Assembly: GCA_964035575.1 (NCBI GenBank)
Contig: OZ037895.1
Span: 806,001 to 870,000, forward strand
DNA length: 64,000 nucleotides
Direction: 5' to 3'
From: Rhynchopus sp. YZ270_cl-10
Lineage: Eukaryota; Euglenozoa; Diplonemea; Diplonemida; Diplonemidae
The translations under genes were made by a program, and so were the position numbers. A model generated the notes under the pieces. That model searched no databases and was not told where the DNA came from. It saw nothing but the letters and a program-made list of their open reading frames with translations. Shown here in pieces: positions 41,477 to 52,441 of the stretch (the stretch's first letter is position 1; each line of letters begins with the position of its first letter).

Positions 41477-44368
41477 AATTTGTCAGGGCCTTCAACCATC
41501 GACAAAGTCTGTCCACAGTTTTGTCGAAGTCAGGGGATTATATAGTGGGGTAAAACTCGGTCAGCCTGACCGAGTTTACAGCAAGCCTTAACTAAAACTC
41601 GGTCAGGCCACAGAGTTTCCGCCAAGGTGTACCGGGGTGTACTTTGGTACACCCCAATATTTTCCCCGGAAAAATTTGGATTTTTACAGGGATTCGGGGT
41701 GTACCAAAGTACACCCCGAGAAAAATGGGGTTTTAGAGGTTGTAGATGACCCCCCGTGGTCATGTGACCCCACCGTGCAGAGCGTTTGGCTCGCTGTGTC
41801 AAAAGAAGTGGAAGAAAAGGGGCGTAAAATCTAGAAAAAAAAGTAGCGTACCGTGCGCCTGCGGCGCTGTGTTGCTGGCTATTTGATGTTGCTATATTCT
41901 CGTTGACACTTCTGTGTATTGCCCCCTTTTTTAAAGGAGGCTTCGGTGCAAGTGACGAGTGCATTCACTTTCAATTACATGTTCCAACGGCAGCACTGTA
42001 ATCACTGTGTAGCGTCATGCAATGAAAAAGCAAATACCATCACCCTCTCACAAGACTCCTTACCTTGTTAAGCTTCCACCCCCGACCTCCAAACGAACCA
42101 CTACCAAAGACCGCCCTTCTGCAGCCCAGTGGAAGTGACACCTCAACCGGTAGTGAGCGTATCTCGCGCCTCCCCTTCTGCCCTTTCAACCCTTCCCAAA
42201 AATTTTTTTGTAGCACCCCCCCGCACGCTTCGCCTCTCTACCTGTGTCTTCCAGGGAGGCGCGCGCGAAGCGCGCGACGACCGCTTTCTCGGGGAGAAAA
42301 TTTTTTTTTTGGGGGTCGTTTTCATGGTACACCCCAATTTCTGAAACCCCAAATCCTGGCGGAAACCCTGGGCCAAATAAAAAAAAAAAAAATGATAAAT
42401 CTTGGGGGAAAAAATCGGTTTTCTTTGGTACCTCACACGAGCCTCTGAGAGTGACCAGAAATGGCCTCATGAACAAAGTGACCCCGTCACAGCCAGAACG
42501 CGACTCGATTGGCCAAACGCCGAAGGAAAACGAAGCATGCAGCACGACGAAAATAAAAAAGTAGCGTACCGTGCGCCTGCGGCGCAAGCTTGCAGCCACC
42601 CTTCTGCGCATTGTTTTGAAATGTTGCGTACCGTGGCTTCGCCAGAAACTTTTGTTTCAGCAAAATATGGAAGTAAAATTTACGGAAACTGACGATAATT
42701 ACCAACGACAGTGACATTTATGTCAACATTTTTTAGAAATGTTGGGTACCGTGGCTTCGCTTGGGTGCCATGACCGCCGTTTCTTTTGTGAATGTACTGA
42801 GGTTACTGATAATTCGTGTACCACGTGTGCCTGGCACAAATATAAATGAAGTGCCGAACTCCGAGGAATTCTCACATTCCGCCGGAGGCCCCCAACTTGA
42901 GCTAAGGTGGGGACCCGGGCGCGCGAAGCGCGCCCGGGCTCGACCGAGTTTTGACCGAGTTTCAGCGAAAACCCCCGAAACCTATATAATGCCCTGGTCA
43001 GGGTCCTCAAGGGGGTGCAAAAAAATTTTTTTGCACCCAAAAAAAAAAAAAAAAGAAAATTCGGGGGGTGCAAAAAATATTTTTGCACCCCCCCCCAAAA
43101 AAAAAAAAGTTTTTTTGGGGCGAAAAAAAATTTTTGAGGGGGGATTTCAGGCTTCAGCAGGGATTCTCTGGCTTTTCGTCAGCACCACAACAGACACAGC
43201 CAAGCACCACTAGGTGGCTGTCACACTCACAATGTGTGAAAGTGGTGCCAGGGATGCTCCCTGCGATTGTCGCCACCTTTAGCAGTCCAGGAAAGCAAGC
43301 GAAGTGATTATGTGGAAGTGTATTTCGTTTTATGCATGGGTACTGAGTGTAATTTTCCGCTCGCTGCGCTCGCGGAGGTACACCTTAAAATTTTTTTCCG
43401 CTCGCTTCGCTCGCGGAAAGACACCCCAATGTGAAATAAAAAACGGGCGCAGGAAAATTTTTTTGAGCCTCCCACGATTTCACAAAAACCCAAAAAAATA
43501 GCGTCAGGCCCTGGTTTCCCCATTTTCCCGTGAATTTTCACACCTCTTCCAACTTTGTCAGGGAGGAGCGCGCGCGAAGCGCGCGTGACGACCGCTTGTG
43601 TGGGGAGAAAGCTCGGAATGGACTTTTCTGAAGGGTTTTGTACAGAAAAATTTTTGCACCCCCAAAATTCCCAGAGAGGGGTGCAGGCTGAGGACCCTGG
43701 CCCTGGTCGAAGTAAAAAAAAAAAAAAAAAAAACTGACCTCCCCGAGCCCGCGCGCGCTTCGCGCGCGCGGGTGTAGCAAATCACAGGGAGAAGCTCTCA
43801 GGGGTTTATACAGGTTTTGGTCATTTTTGAAAACTCGGTCAGCCAAAAAAATCCGCCTGTCCCACACACGTGTGTTTCAACACAAGCAGCATTGGTAGCT
43901 TTGTAGCCACTGGTGATCCACAAGCCGTAGTGGGTATCACACCTGTCGTATCAGTAAGCTCAGTACATTTATAACAACAAAGGTCCCTGGCGAAGCCACG
44001 GTACGCAACATTTCAAATATTGCGCATACCATGGCGCTTTATTTACAGCCAAACTATGTCATGGGAAGGGTGGGATGCCTGCTTGCGCCGCAGGCGCACG
44101 GTACGCTACTTTTGTCTGGCTCACTCCTCGTTGGTTTCTACGAGCTCTGTCCAAATGGTCACAGTGGATCACAGGAGAATGTTAAAGTTAAAACCCTGAA
44201 CCGAGTTTCTCCCGTGGACTACCCTGCAACTCGGTCAGAAATAAAAGGATTTTGCCAAAATCCCATATTTTTTTTAGATTTGTCGAACTTCGACAAAAAA
44301 AAAAACCAAAATAAAAAAGTTGTCGAAGTTAAGGCTTAACTTCGACACGTTGAAGGCCCTGCAATTTG
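41477..44368. mobile_element. Large composite element with AATTTGTCAGGGCC ends
   Basis: AATTTGTCAGGGCCTTCAAC at the left and GTTGAAGGCCCTGCAAATT-like sequence at the right (44350-44368), both followed inward by TCGACAAAG/TGTCGAAGT. Inside: ACTCGGTCAG/CTGACCGAGT inverted copies (41548-41610, 42945, 43828, 44230), GGTGTACTTTGGTACACC palindromes (41633-41725), GCGCGCGAAGCGCGC hairpins (42260, 42920, 43568, 43750), CTGCGGCGC motifs and CCGTGGCTTCGCC hairpins. No coherent ORF. It looks like layers of small hairpin elements inside one another. Confidence 0.6.
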
Positions 44369-44370
44369 TA

Positions 44371-44410
44371 GATGACTAAGCACGCAAAGGGTAAAGGTTC
44401 AAACCTTTCA
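44371..44410 (+). repeat. Module A, diverged copy
   Basis: GATGACTAAGCACGCAAAGG then GTAAAGGTTCAAACCTTTC; only the first stem half is kept, placed just outside the composite element. Confidence 0.35.
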
Positions 44411-44479
44411 AAAAAAATTACTTTTCCCTTTTGATAGTGTGTCATTGTTCGTTGAGGGAAGTACGGTGCTGTTATTAAG

Positions 44480-44552
44480 GTGACTAAGCACGAGAGGCTT
44501 AGGGTCATCTTATATTTTTTTTTTTTCTTATTTTTTGTCTTGCTGTCATTAG
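44480..44552 (+). repeat. Module A, copy 10 (consensus)
   Basis: GTTATTAAG, GTGACTAAGCACGAGAGG, CTTAGGGTCATCTTATA, a long T tract and GTCATTAG. Twenty nt later comes GTATGT, so a mini-exon (GTATTGGTCAGACACGTTTA) is conceivable. Confidence 0.65.
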
Positions 44553-44789
44553 GTATTGGTCAGACACGTTTAGTATGTCCTCCCGAAAAAAAAAACAAAA
44601 AACGTAGCAACATGAAGCACTGTATTGTCAAAAAAAATACACGAAAGAGACAAAAAAGGGGTTTTCCCACCCCAAAAATATCCTCTTCTCTTTTACCTCC
44701 CTCATATATAGCTGCCTAGGAGGGGGGGGCCTTTTTGCATCAAACTTCACTTTTTCTTTGATTCGTTTCTTTCCTAAACAAAAAAAATA

Positions 44790-45850
44790 TGGCAGCGTCC
44801 GCGAAAGACCCCCCCCTAAAGCTAACATCCATGCTTATTGGTATTTCACTAATTAACATTTTGGTATTTTATAAGATTTTTTTTTAAAATGAACTCAGAG
44901 TTAAGTTTCTGAGTTCATTAAAAAAAAAATCGGTGAAAAATTCCGAGTAGGTATTAATTTAGATAGGAAAAGCTATGTCAACAGCTATGTGTCCCCATAT
45001 TTTACCTGTAAATACTAAGGATATAGGAAGGAATTCACTAATATCTGTCTCTAAACCCATTACCAAAAAGGGGGGGGGGGGGGGGGGAGGAAAGGGGGGT
45101 GGAGGCTTGTCGCCCCCTCCGAACACTCTAAATAGAGCGCGAAAGAGCTTCACGATCCGGGTCGTCTGCGGCGACGCCGACTTTCTCGCAGAAACCCCCC
45201 TTTTTTGAGTGACCCTATTGACCTCTGTGATGAGTCTCTCCAAGAGTTACAGACAATTGTCCGCCTGTTCCTCCTCTTCCTCCTTCGTCTCGCTCTCATT
45301 GTCCTCCTGGGGTGCCGGTGATGCAACTACAGGAGTAGTAAACGGCGGACACCCCTTTTCTCCTGGTGGTTGTCTTCTGCATATGGAGAGACATATGCTT
45401 CGAGCTCCACACCTCGCGCATCCAGCTCCTCGCGTCCCACCCTTTGTCCCCCTGCCAGTGAACCCCTGCATACACCTGCAGCTCGGCGAAGTTTTTTAGG
45501 CCTCGGAAAGGCCGGGTTTTCAGCTCCTGAGCGAATGCTTTGGCTGCTGATTCCATTTCCCCCTGTTGTGTTGTTCTGTGGGTGGTTATATGGGTGTTTG
45601 TGAGGATTTCCTTGTATATCCTTAGTATTTACAGGTAAAATAAGGGGACACATAGCTGTTGACATAGCTTTTCCTATCTAAATTAATACCTACTCGGAAT
45701 TTTTCACCGATTTTTTTTTTAATGAACTCAGAAACTTAACTCTGAGTTCATTTTAAAAAAAAATCTTATAAAATACCAAAATTTTAATTAGTGAAATACC
45801 AATAAGCACGGATGTTAGCTTTAGGGGGGGGTCTTTCGCGGACGCTCCCA
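44790..45850. mobile_element. Terminal-inverted-repeat element, about 245-bp ends
   Basis: TGGCAGCGTCCGCGAAAGAC at the left; GTCTTTCGCGGACGCTCCCA at the right. The inverted arms (44790-45035 and 45605-45850) differ at only a few sites, so the element is fairly young. TA lies on both outer sides, consistent with a 2-bp target duplication. The 570-bp core has minus-strand coding-like pieces (for example AKAFAQELKTRPFRGLKNFA) but no recognised transposase, so it is probably non-autonomous. Confidence 0.8.
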
Positions 45851-45911
45851 TATGTCTCTCTTTCAAAGTCGTTTCTATCTACGGATGTGTGTGTGTGTGT
45901 TTTTCTTCAAA

Positions 45912-45950
45912 GGTGACTAAGCACAATGAAACTTAGTTTATCGTACACAA
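45912..45950 (+). repeat. Module A, copy 11
   Basis: TTCTTCAAAG, GTGACTAAGCACAATGAAAC, TTAGTTTATCGTACAC, then a T-run; module E follows at about 45972 (AAGTACACTGTCACGAGAAGG). Confidence 0.5.
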
Positions 45951-46372
45951 CCCCCCCTTTTTTTTTTTTGGCCACGCGCCAAGTACACTGTCACGAGAAG
46001 GCTTTGTATTTCAATTTTTTCTTTTTTTTTGGACCGGTTTTTGATCGGTCTTTTCATTCAATCAAAACGTTTTCTGATAGCCGTGAAATAGGCAATATTC
46101 TGTGGTGGTCAAAAAATGCGTGACTAACCCTCTAGGATCCAAAAAAAAATACAACAAAAAAGATTGATGAATAACCAATGTTCAAAACATTAAGTAATTT
46201 CATCAGACTAAGCCTCTCCTAAATAAAATACATCCATTTTCCACCCCTCTCTCGCAATGAGAAACGATGTGACATAGAGATGGGTAAACGGAATTGCTCA
46301 ACAGTGTTATTTTTTTCTTTTCTTTCTCTTTGGTTTTTTTTTTCCCCATGGATAGACAAAACTCCTTTGCAG

Positions 46373-46429
46373 CAGATGGTTGCTGCAATCAGACAACGGG
46401 GAAAGACAAAAAAAGACTTTGGCTACATG
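46373..46429 (+). CDS. Candidate exon (QMVAAIRQRGKTKKDFGYM)
   Basis: CTCCTTTGCAG precedes 19 codons, QMVAAIRQRGKTKKDFGYM, followed by GTGTGC. Strong coding character, phase 0 at both sides. Likely part of a multi-exon gene between 46 and 47 kb. Confidence 0.4.
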
Positions 46430-46589
46430 GTGTGCAATCAATTTTTAAAAAATCCCCCCCTATTGGCCCCAAGGCTTCTTAGGCGATTGTCGAACAAAAA
46501 TACCATTGAACTGTCTTCCTTGCAAACCTTCTGGGGACACTGCTTGTCCAAAAGCCACACTTTAGTTGGCTAGACAGCCATTTTGACAG

Positions 46590-46954
46590 TCCCTTCTTTT
46601 TATAACGATGTGGAGCAACCAACAGATGTGCCCTTCGACGCTCTTTCAAAAAGTTCTATTTTTAAAATCACAGACAATGCTCTTTTTTTTTCCCTCAAAA
46701 ATTTCCGTCTGATGATACAAATTATACACATGGATCACACACAAAAGGGGCATGAGAAAGGATCCCAGGTGGATGAACATGAACTTTTGACGTTTTTTTT
46801 ATATTTTTCCTTTTCTCAAAAAAAATGTGACAAAAAAAATTCTCAAATTTGCAACGTCAGTTTTGTGCACAAAAGGTGTCTCCGTCTCCACCACGCAATA
46901 GAAGAGGAGGGTGTGATTATACCGTCCCCTCAGTCCGAATTTCAACACCCCTGA
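46590..46954 (+). CDS. Candidate exon or exons with stop at 46954
   Basis: After TTTTGACAG the frame stays open for 121 codons: PSFYNDVEQPTDVPFDALSK, later IQIIHMDHTQKGHEKGSQ (followed by GTGGAT, a possible donor) and, near the end, NVSFVHKRCLRLHHAIEEEG before the stop. The middle is T-rich and may be intron. The family is not recognised. Confidence 0.35.
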
Positions 46955-47351
46955 TATATTATTGTTTTTGCTTGTGATGTGTCTGCACTCCGAGAGGCTC
47001 ACATTTCATCCTTTATTTCAAGTTCCCCCCCTTCCCCCTTATTGATATTCAAGAGAGACCTTCGACCAGAAAAATGGGCGAAGGTTGTCAAGGTGCTATT
47101 GTGCAAGAACAAAAGAAGAGACAAAAATGAAAGTAAACACATCCAAAAGAAACTCATGCGTTTTTTTGTTTTGTTTTGTTTTGGGGAATGCCGTTAGTAC
47201 CTAAGTTCTTAGTACCCGGTGGCGTCTGGCTTGCACCAGTTGACGGGTTTGCTGGTTTGTGGGTTTGCGGGCTTCCACTATCCGACGGCGCTTGCATAGA
47301 GAAGACGGACCATTTTGTTCATTCATTTCTGAGAATGCCAACCACGAAAAT

Positions 47352-47425
47352 GGATGTAGGACTGCATGGTTGGGGGGGTCCCGGTCATTGTACCGAAGGT
47401 ACGCTGTTCACGAGAGGGCTTTGTG
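47352..47425 (+). repeat. Module E, copy 5
   Basis: ATGTAGGACTGCATGGTTGG, GGGGGTCCCGG, CATTGTACCGAAGGTACGC, TGTTCACGAGAGGGCTTTG, CATTTCAAG. Best-preserved long copy. Confidence 0.6.
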
Positions 47426-47711
47426 CATTTCAAGTTTGGTAGTGGGTACGGTACACTGCATCCCCCTTGAGATGTCGTGGGATTCACTTTCACTGTACTT
47501 TACATTTTACCTTCTCAAATATCCCCCCCCCCTTCTTCTCCTGCTATACCACTCCTCCACACAGCTTTAAACTTTAACCGGGTTTTCCCCAACTACACAA
47601 AAACACACAACCCAACTTTTTTTTCAAAACCTTGTATTTTTACAACTCCGTTTTCCCCTCTCTCTCTCTCTCTCTCTCTCTCTTAGCAAGAAGCCACCGC
47701 ACAACCCACTA

Positions 47712-49094
47712 ATGCACTACAGCACTGTCCAGGCCGCCGCCGCTTTGACCAAGGATATGCAGGCAACACCTGATGCCGCGTCTGCACAGACGCGCACGAT
47801 GAAGATCAAGGATCCCTCTGCCAAGGGCAACATGTACTACGAGGTGCCGGTGGCGCACATCCGCAGGACGCAGGGGTTTGCGGAGCACTCGGCATGTCTG
47901 TTTGGGCCTGCGTCGGATAAGCGTCCCTCGCACCGTGCCTGTCTGTGCAAGCTGTACCTTGAGGGACGGTGTGGACAGCAGGAGAAGTGTAAGTCTTTCC
48001 ACGTCGACCCCGCCTTCGTGAACAAGTGCCGCCAAGACAACAACGTCACCCTGGAGGACCACTTCCTCAACGAAGTCGTCGTGCGCATGCAGAACGGTGT
48101 GCTCTTCGCAGTGCGCTTCCCCGCAGTGATGAACACAAAGGGACTCGAGCAGTACAAGCGTGCGGCAAAGAAGGGTGTTATGAAGCCTGCGCTGCTCTGC
48201 CCGCAGAGCAACCCGCAGCTGGGTGTCGCGGGACAGTGCCGGACGGACAAGAACTGCCCACACATCCACGTCCGCCACAGCGAGCTGAAGGACCTCTCGG
48301 AGTGCAGGCTGCGCACACCGTGCTGCAAGGAGCATGGTGATGAGACGGTTGTCTCGGGCATTGACGCAAAAATTGTGATCGGGGACGCCGTGTGGGTGGC
48401 ACCCTTCTCCAAGACTGCGGGCACTGGGGTGAAGCACTCCGGTGCTCTGACCGCATCAGCGATCTGCCTTCCACACGTTCGCAGCCGCTGCAAGTACGGC
48501 CGCTGCTGCGACAAGCTGCACATCTGCCGTGCCTGGGCCAAGAAGCAGGGCATCGTGGACGCCCTCGTCAACTGCGAGACAAGCTCCTCCACAACAAGCG
48601 AGGTGTGCTCCCTTGAGGCTGCTGAGCAGCACTCCGTTGAGTCTGCACGGGTCTCTCCGGTGCTTGTCGCAGCACAGCCGGTGATGCCTATGGTCGGCCA
48701 GATGGGTCAGATGGGTCAGATGAACCAAATGAACCAGATGCAGCAAATGTTCACACCTATGGCACAGCCGGGGATGATCCAGCAGCCTATGTTCGGTATG
48801 CAGCAGGTCCAACAGCAGGTTCAACAGCAGGTCCAGCAGCAGGTCCAACAGGTACAGCAGCAGCAGCAGCAACAGGCGCAGCAGCAGCAGCAGCTGTACA
48901 ACACAAACATGGCCCTCGCCCAGCTCATCGCACTCCAACAGCAAGCCCTCCAGCTCCAGAACCTGCAGCGTGCAATCCCGATCCTGGCTGCCGCAGCAGC
49001 CAACACACCTACTTCACCAGCACCAGTGATGCAGAACGCTGAGGACATGCCACAGCTCATGGACAACGAGCACGCAGAAACGCAGGAGCCTTGA
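47712..49094 (+). CDS. CCCH zinc-finger protein with Gln-rich tail (460 aa)
   Basis: Paralogue of the 19235 gene. The shared N-terminal motif is KIKDPSAKGNMYYEVPVAHI. Finger 1 is CKLYLEGRCGQQEKCKSFH (C79-x7-C87-x5-C93-x3-H97); a second Cys/His cluster is CRTDKNCPHIH; finger 3 is CLPHVRSRCKYGRCCDKLH. The C-terminal 140 residues carry QMGQMGQMNQMNQMQQM and long Gln runs with hydrophobic spacers, typical of mRNP-type low-complexity tails. The start follows a (CT)n tract ending TCTCTTAG and 27 nt. Probable cytoplasmic mRNA-binding regulator. GC content is clearly higher than the surroundings, suggesting high expression or selection. Confidence 0.9.
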   Translation: MHYSTVQAAAALTKDMQATPDAASAQTRTMKIKDPSAKGNMYYEVPVAHIRRTQGFAEHSACLFGPASDKRPSHRACLCKLYLEGRCGQQEKCKSFHVDPAFVNKCRQDNNVTLEDHFLNEVVVRMQNGVLFAVRFPAVMNTKGLEQYKRAAKKGVMKPALLCPQSNPQLGVAGQCRTDKNCPHIHVRHSELKDLSECRLRTPCCKEHGDETVVSGIDAKIVIGDAVWVAPFSKTAGTGVKHSGALTASAICLPHVRSRCKYGRCCDKLHICRAWAKKQGIVDALVNCETSSSTTSEVCSLEAAEQHSVESARVSPVLVAAQPVMPMVGQMGQMGQMNQMNQMQQMFTPMAQPGMIQQPMFGMQQVQQQVQQQVQQQVQQVQQQQQQQAQQQQQLYNTNMALAQLIALQQQALQLQNLQRAIPILAAAAANTPTSPAPVMQNAEDMPQLMDNEHAETQEP

Positions 49095-49396
49095 ACTGCT
49101 AAAGGCTCTTGCCTTTTTTGTGAGCCCGATTAAGGGATGCGGGGCACGTCTTTTGCTTTAATTAATCTCCCCAAGAAGAGATTTTGTGGAGAGACATTCG
49201 AGCCGTAAAAAACCCAAAAAAAATATATACCGTATAATATGTGGAAAAACCACTCTCCTATTTTCCTTTTATTATCCCTCATTTTTTCTTTTTTGCTGTC
49301 AACGTTGGTTGCCAAATAAAACAAAAAGGGGCTCTTTCTCTATTAGAAGGACGCCCATTTTTCGTGCAGCTTTTTTTTCTGCCTATATCTCCATAA
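49095..49396. other. 3' flank of the second CCCH gene
   Basis: About 300 nt without a gene; ends in TATCTCCATAAG before module A. Confidence 0.4.
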
Positions 49397-49397
49397 G

Positions 49398-49476
49398 GTG
49401 ACTAAGGAACGAAACACTTAGTATTTCATCTTACCAACCTTTTTTTTCCCCCTATTCTTTTTTCTTTACCTACTAG
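49398..49476 (+). repeat. Module A, copy 12 (possible 79-nt intron)
   Basis: GTGACTAAGGAACGAAACAC, TTAGTATTTCATCTTACC, a CT tract and CTACTAG. Immediately followed by a coding-like 30 nt. Confidence 0.5.
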
Positions 49477-49506
49477 GAAGGCCAGACGCTAGCTTTACTC
49501 GACACT
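49477..49506 (+). CDS. Candidate micro-exon (EGQTLALLDT)
   Basis: Ten codons between CTACTAG and GTTATT. The donor matches that after 40980 (GTTATT). Very short, so chance is a real possibility. Confidence 0.27.
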
Positions 49507-49760
49507 GTTATTTTTGTTTGCATTTTTTTTTCTTTTTCGTTGTGATGTATGTCAAATGCATTATCTCAGCTAAAAAAGAAGAAGAAGAAAATGTTCCTTT
49601 TTTTTGCTTTCAGTGTCCGCTCCGTCATATCCTGACCAAAAAAAAAAAAAAATTCCCCCCCCACTACAAAAACACGACCCTCATTCTTTAGCCCTATTGC
49701 GTCGTGTCCCCCACAGTTTTTTACCAACTTTCACCTTCCCCATCTCCCCTTCCTTTTTAG

Positions 49761-49880
49761 GTGACTACGCACTTTGACGCTTAGAACCACCTTACATTTT
49801 TCGTTTTTTTTTTTTTTCTCGTTTTTTTTGTTTTTTTCCAGTGTCTGCATTCCAGAAGCGTGTGCAGTATTCAACTTCAC
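49761..49880 (+). repeat. Modules A and B chained
   Basis: TCCTTTTTAG, GTGACTACGCACTTTGACGC, TTAGAACCACCTTACA, a long T tract and TTTCCAG (A; 49761-49840), then a degenerate B-like unit, TGTCTGCATTCCAGAAGCG, TGTGCAGTATTCAACTTCAC. Confidence 0.45.
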
Positions 49881-49998
49881 CCTTTTTTTTTTTTCAAAGA
49901 TGGTACATTTAGTGCACCCTATTATACCTTCTATTCAGTAGAATAGTTAGTATATGAAACAATCAACTTTTCTCTTCCTTTTTAAAAAAGGTTTCAAA

Positions 49999-50128
49999 GG
50001 TGACTAAGCACGAGAGGCTTAGTAATCTAATAAGACTAAGCAGGCTTAGGGTCATCTTATAAACCTTTCTTTTTGTTTTTTTTTTTTTTTTTCGTTCTTG
50101 GATCTTCTTGAGTCGAGCAGGCGAAGAG
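49999..50128 (+). repeat. Module A with an internal duplication
   Basis: GTGACTAAGCACGAGAGG, CTTAG, then a second AAGACTAAGCAGGCTTAGGG and TCATCTTATAAACC; a T tract and GAGCAG follow, then GCGAAGAG and GTACGT. Confidence 0.55.
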
Positions 50129-51808
50129 GTACGTGCCTTCGTCCAAATAATGCAGAGGCGACTGCACGTTATCAACTTATTATACATTATGTTATTGCCT
50201 TATTTTTTTGTTTGAAAAGCCTCGCTGCTCGACAAAATTAACCTTGGGTTTTTTTTTGAGAGAAAAATTGATCCTTTTTTTTTGTTCATTTTCTCTCTTT
50301 TTCTTATGTGACTACAATGAAGTGAAGGTTTGCAAAACAAAAAAAACAAAAAAAGGGCGAATTGCCCTTTTTTAACCCTTACCACACCCTTTCCCACCCC
50401 CTCGTTTATTTATTTTTTTTTTTTTTTTTTGCTTTCAGTGCCACTTAGGTCCCTAAGCACAGAGAGGTTTAGCGTCACCCCAAAACAAACTTCTCTTTTT
50501 TTTTTTTGTTTTGTTTATTGTTTCCGTATGGTAATCTTGAGTTTATCTACCATTTTTATTTCCCTTCGTTCTTCCCTATCTATTTTCCTCCCCGATCCAG
50601 TAACCACCCCTCAAAGGGGCAACAGTATTGGAGTGTACCATTGATAAGCAATGGTATTTCAATGATGATATAGGTGAGTGACGACACCTCCCCCCTTTTT
50701 TTCTTTGCCAGTTGTGTGCACGAGTAGGAAGGAAACCTCCTCTTTAGCCCACCGACTCCATTTGTTTTCTTGGAGCTTCCAGGACCGTACATGCTCTATT
50801 CCCTAAAAAGGGAATGGTAAAAAAAAGTTTTCAAAAAAAAATATCTCTAATTGCATTGAAGGGTATATCCTCAAAATGCACATATTTCCTTTTTTTTTTT
50901 TTTACACCCCTACTCCCACAACTTCCACTACCCATGAAGACTTGATTACGTTTTTTTTTTTCTGTTCTTTTTTCCTCTCTTGTTGCCCTGTGTTCTTGCT
51001 GGAAAGGTAAAAGGGGATGGTGGTTTTAGTATTGCCGTCCCTTTTTCCCTTTTTCATGCTTCTTCTTCTTCTTCTCCTTCTTCATTTTTATTTATTTTTG
51101 AACATTTTTTATTTTTAGGCTGAAGGGTTTTTTATCTTCTCCTACTCTCCTATTCTCTATTCTCTTTGATCTCCTTCCTAGAAAAACGGTGTAACACATG
51201 CCCCCCCCCTCCCCCCATATGTGTCGGTATATATGTCTCCCCGTTCATATGTCCAGTAAGCTTGCTAAAATGGAATGTCTAGGTCTTTACTCCAAGATTC
51301 CTCTCGCCTTCAGAATTCCCCCCAAAAAAAAAAATTGGATTGTGAATGATCATCTCTGAATGGCGTATTAAATCAACAGATTATTTTCAAAAAAAAAGCA
51401 GAGTATAGACCCTAGGTTCCCCAAAGCTTGATTGCCGACATAAAAAAAAGGCTTTGTCCAGATTTTTGTGTACAGACCTGGTGTGATTTGCAGATTTAAA
51501 AAGAAAAATACCGAGAACTGCAATGATCAGGTCATAGAGGGTCTCTCCGTATAGAATGTGCAAAACAAATGGCACAGTGGAGCTCTTTTTAGGGAGGGTG
51601 GGGGGGTGTGTGATGCACAATACCAAGTTTTTCAAAAAAATACTGATTTTTTTTTTTTTCTTCTGCCTCCCCTTTTGGCTTACCCTCCATGCAGCATTGT
51701 TTCTACTATTTTATTTTATTCTAATCCCCTGCAGGAGGGGAGTCAGGTTGCGACTTCCGAATTTTTTTTATTTTATTTCTTTTTTTTTAAGGTGATGAAA
51801 CTAATAAA
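50129..51808. other. Noncoding stretch with few possible exons
   Basis: A diverged A module at 50448-50481 (GGTCCCTAAGCACAGAGAGG). Short coding-like pieces: LAKMECLGLYSKIPLAFRIP near 51256-51318 and FKKKNTENCNDQ after TTTGCAG at 51491. Otherwise homopolymer runs. Confidence 0.35.
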
Positions 51809-52311
51809 CACGGGTCGGGAAAGATCTTTTGTCTTTTTTTGTCTTTTTTCGAGAATCTCGGGAGAAAAAAAAAAAAAAATCAAGATTTTCAGGATTTTTG
51901 TCTTTTTTTTTCAGGATCTCTCGAGATCTTTGAGATCTTTGAAAAATCCTGAAAAAAAAAGGAAAAAAAGAGAAAAAAAGATGAAAAAGATCTTGAAAAT
52001 CTTTTTTTTCTCAAAAAAAAGATAAAAAAGATTTTTGGGATTTTGAAAAATCTTTTTGGGAAAAAAAAAAAAAAAGATTTTGAAAATCTTTTTTTTTTTT
52101 TTCAAAGATTTCTCAAGATCTCGAGATTTTTCATGAAATTTCATGGATTTTTCCAGGATTTTTCAGGATTTTTTCAGAATTTTCCCAGGATTTTCAAATC
52201 TTTTCTCTTTTTTTTTTTCTCCCAAAAATCTTTTTTTTTTTTTTTTTTCGGGAGAAGAGGATTTTTTTTCTCGAAAAAAAAAAAAAAAAAAAAGATCTTT
52301 CCCGACCCGTG
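51809..52311 (+). mobile_element. Palindromic A/T-rich element, copy 4, with AATAAA duplication
   Basis: CACGGGTCGGGAAAGATC to GATCTTTCCCGACCCGTG. AATAAA stands immediately on both sides (51803-51808 and 52312-52317), a likely 6-bp target-site duplication. In this copy the two ends are perfect complements. Confidence 0.85.
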
Positions 52312-52376
52312 AATAAAGTGATATTCTGAGACGATTAGGACCCATCTTAACACAACCTTATTATTGAAAGATGGTT

Positions 52377-52440
52377 AGTGACTAAGCACAGTGAGGCTTA
52401 GGTTTATCTTCCTAACTGATTCCTTTTTTTTTTTCTTTTT
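52377..52440 (+). repeat. Module A, copy interrupted downstream by an element
   Basis: TTAGTGACTAAGCACAGTGAGG, CTTAGGTTTATCTTCC, then a T tract into which the element at 52442 is inserted. Confidence 0.5.
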
Positions 52441-52441
52441 T

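Noticed and set aside
44959-45665. Minus-strand ORFs in the 44790-45850 element as a transposase
   Set aside because: No catalytic motif or DNA-binding domain is visible; the pieces are short and in different frames.
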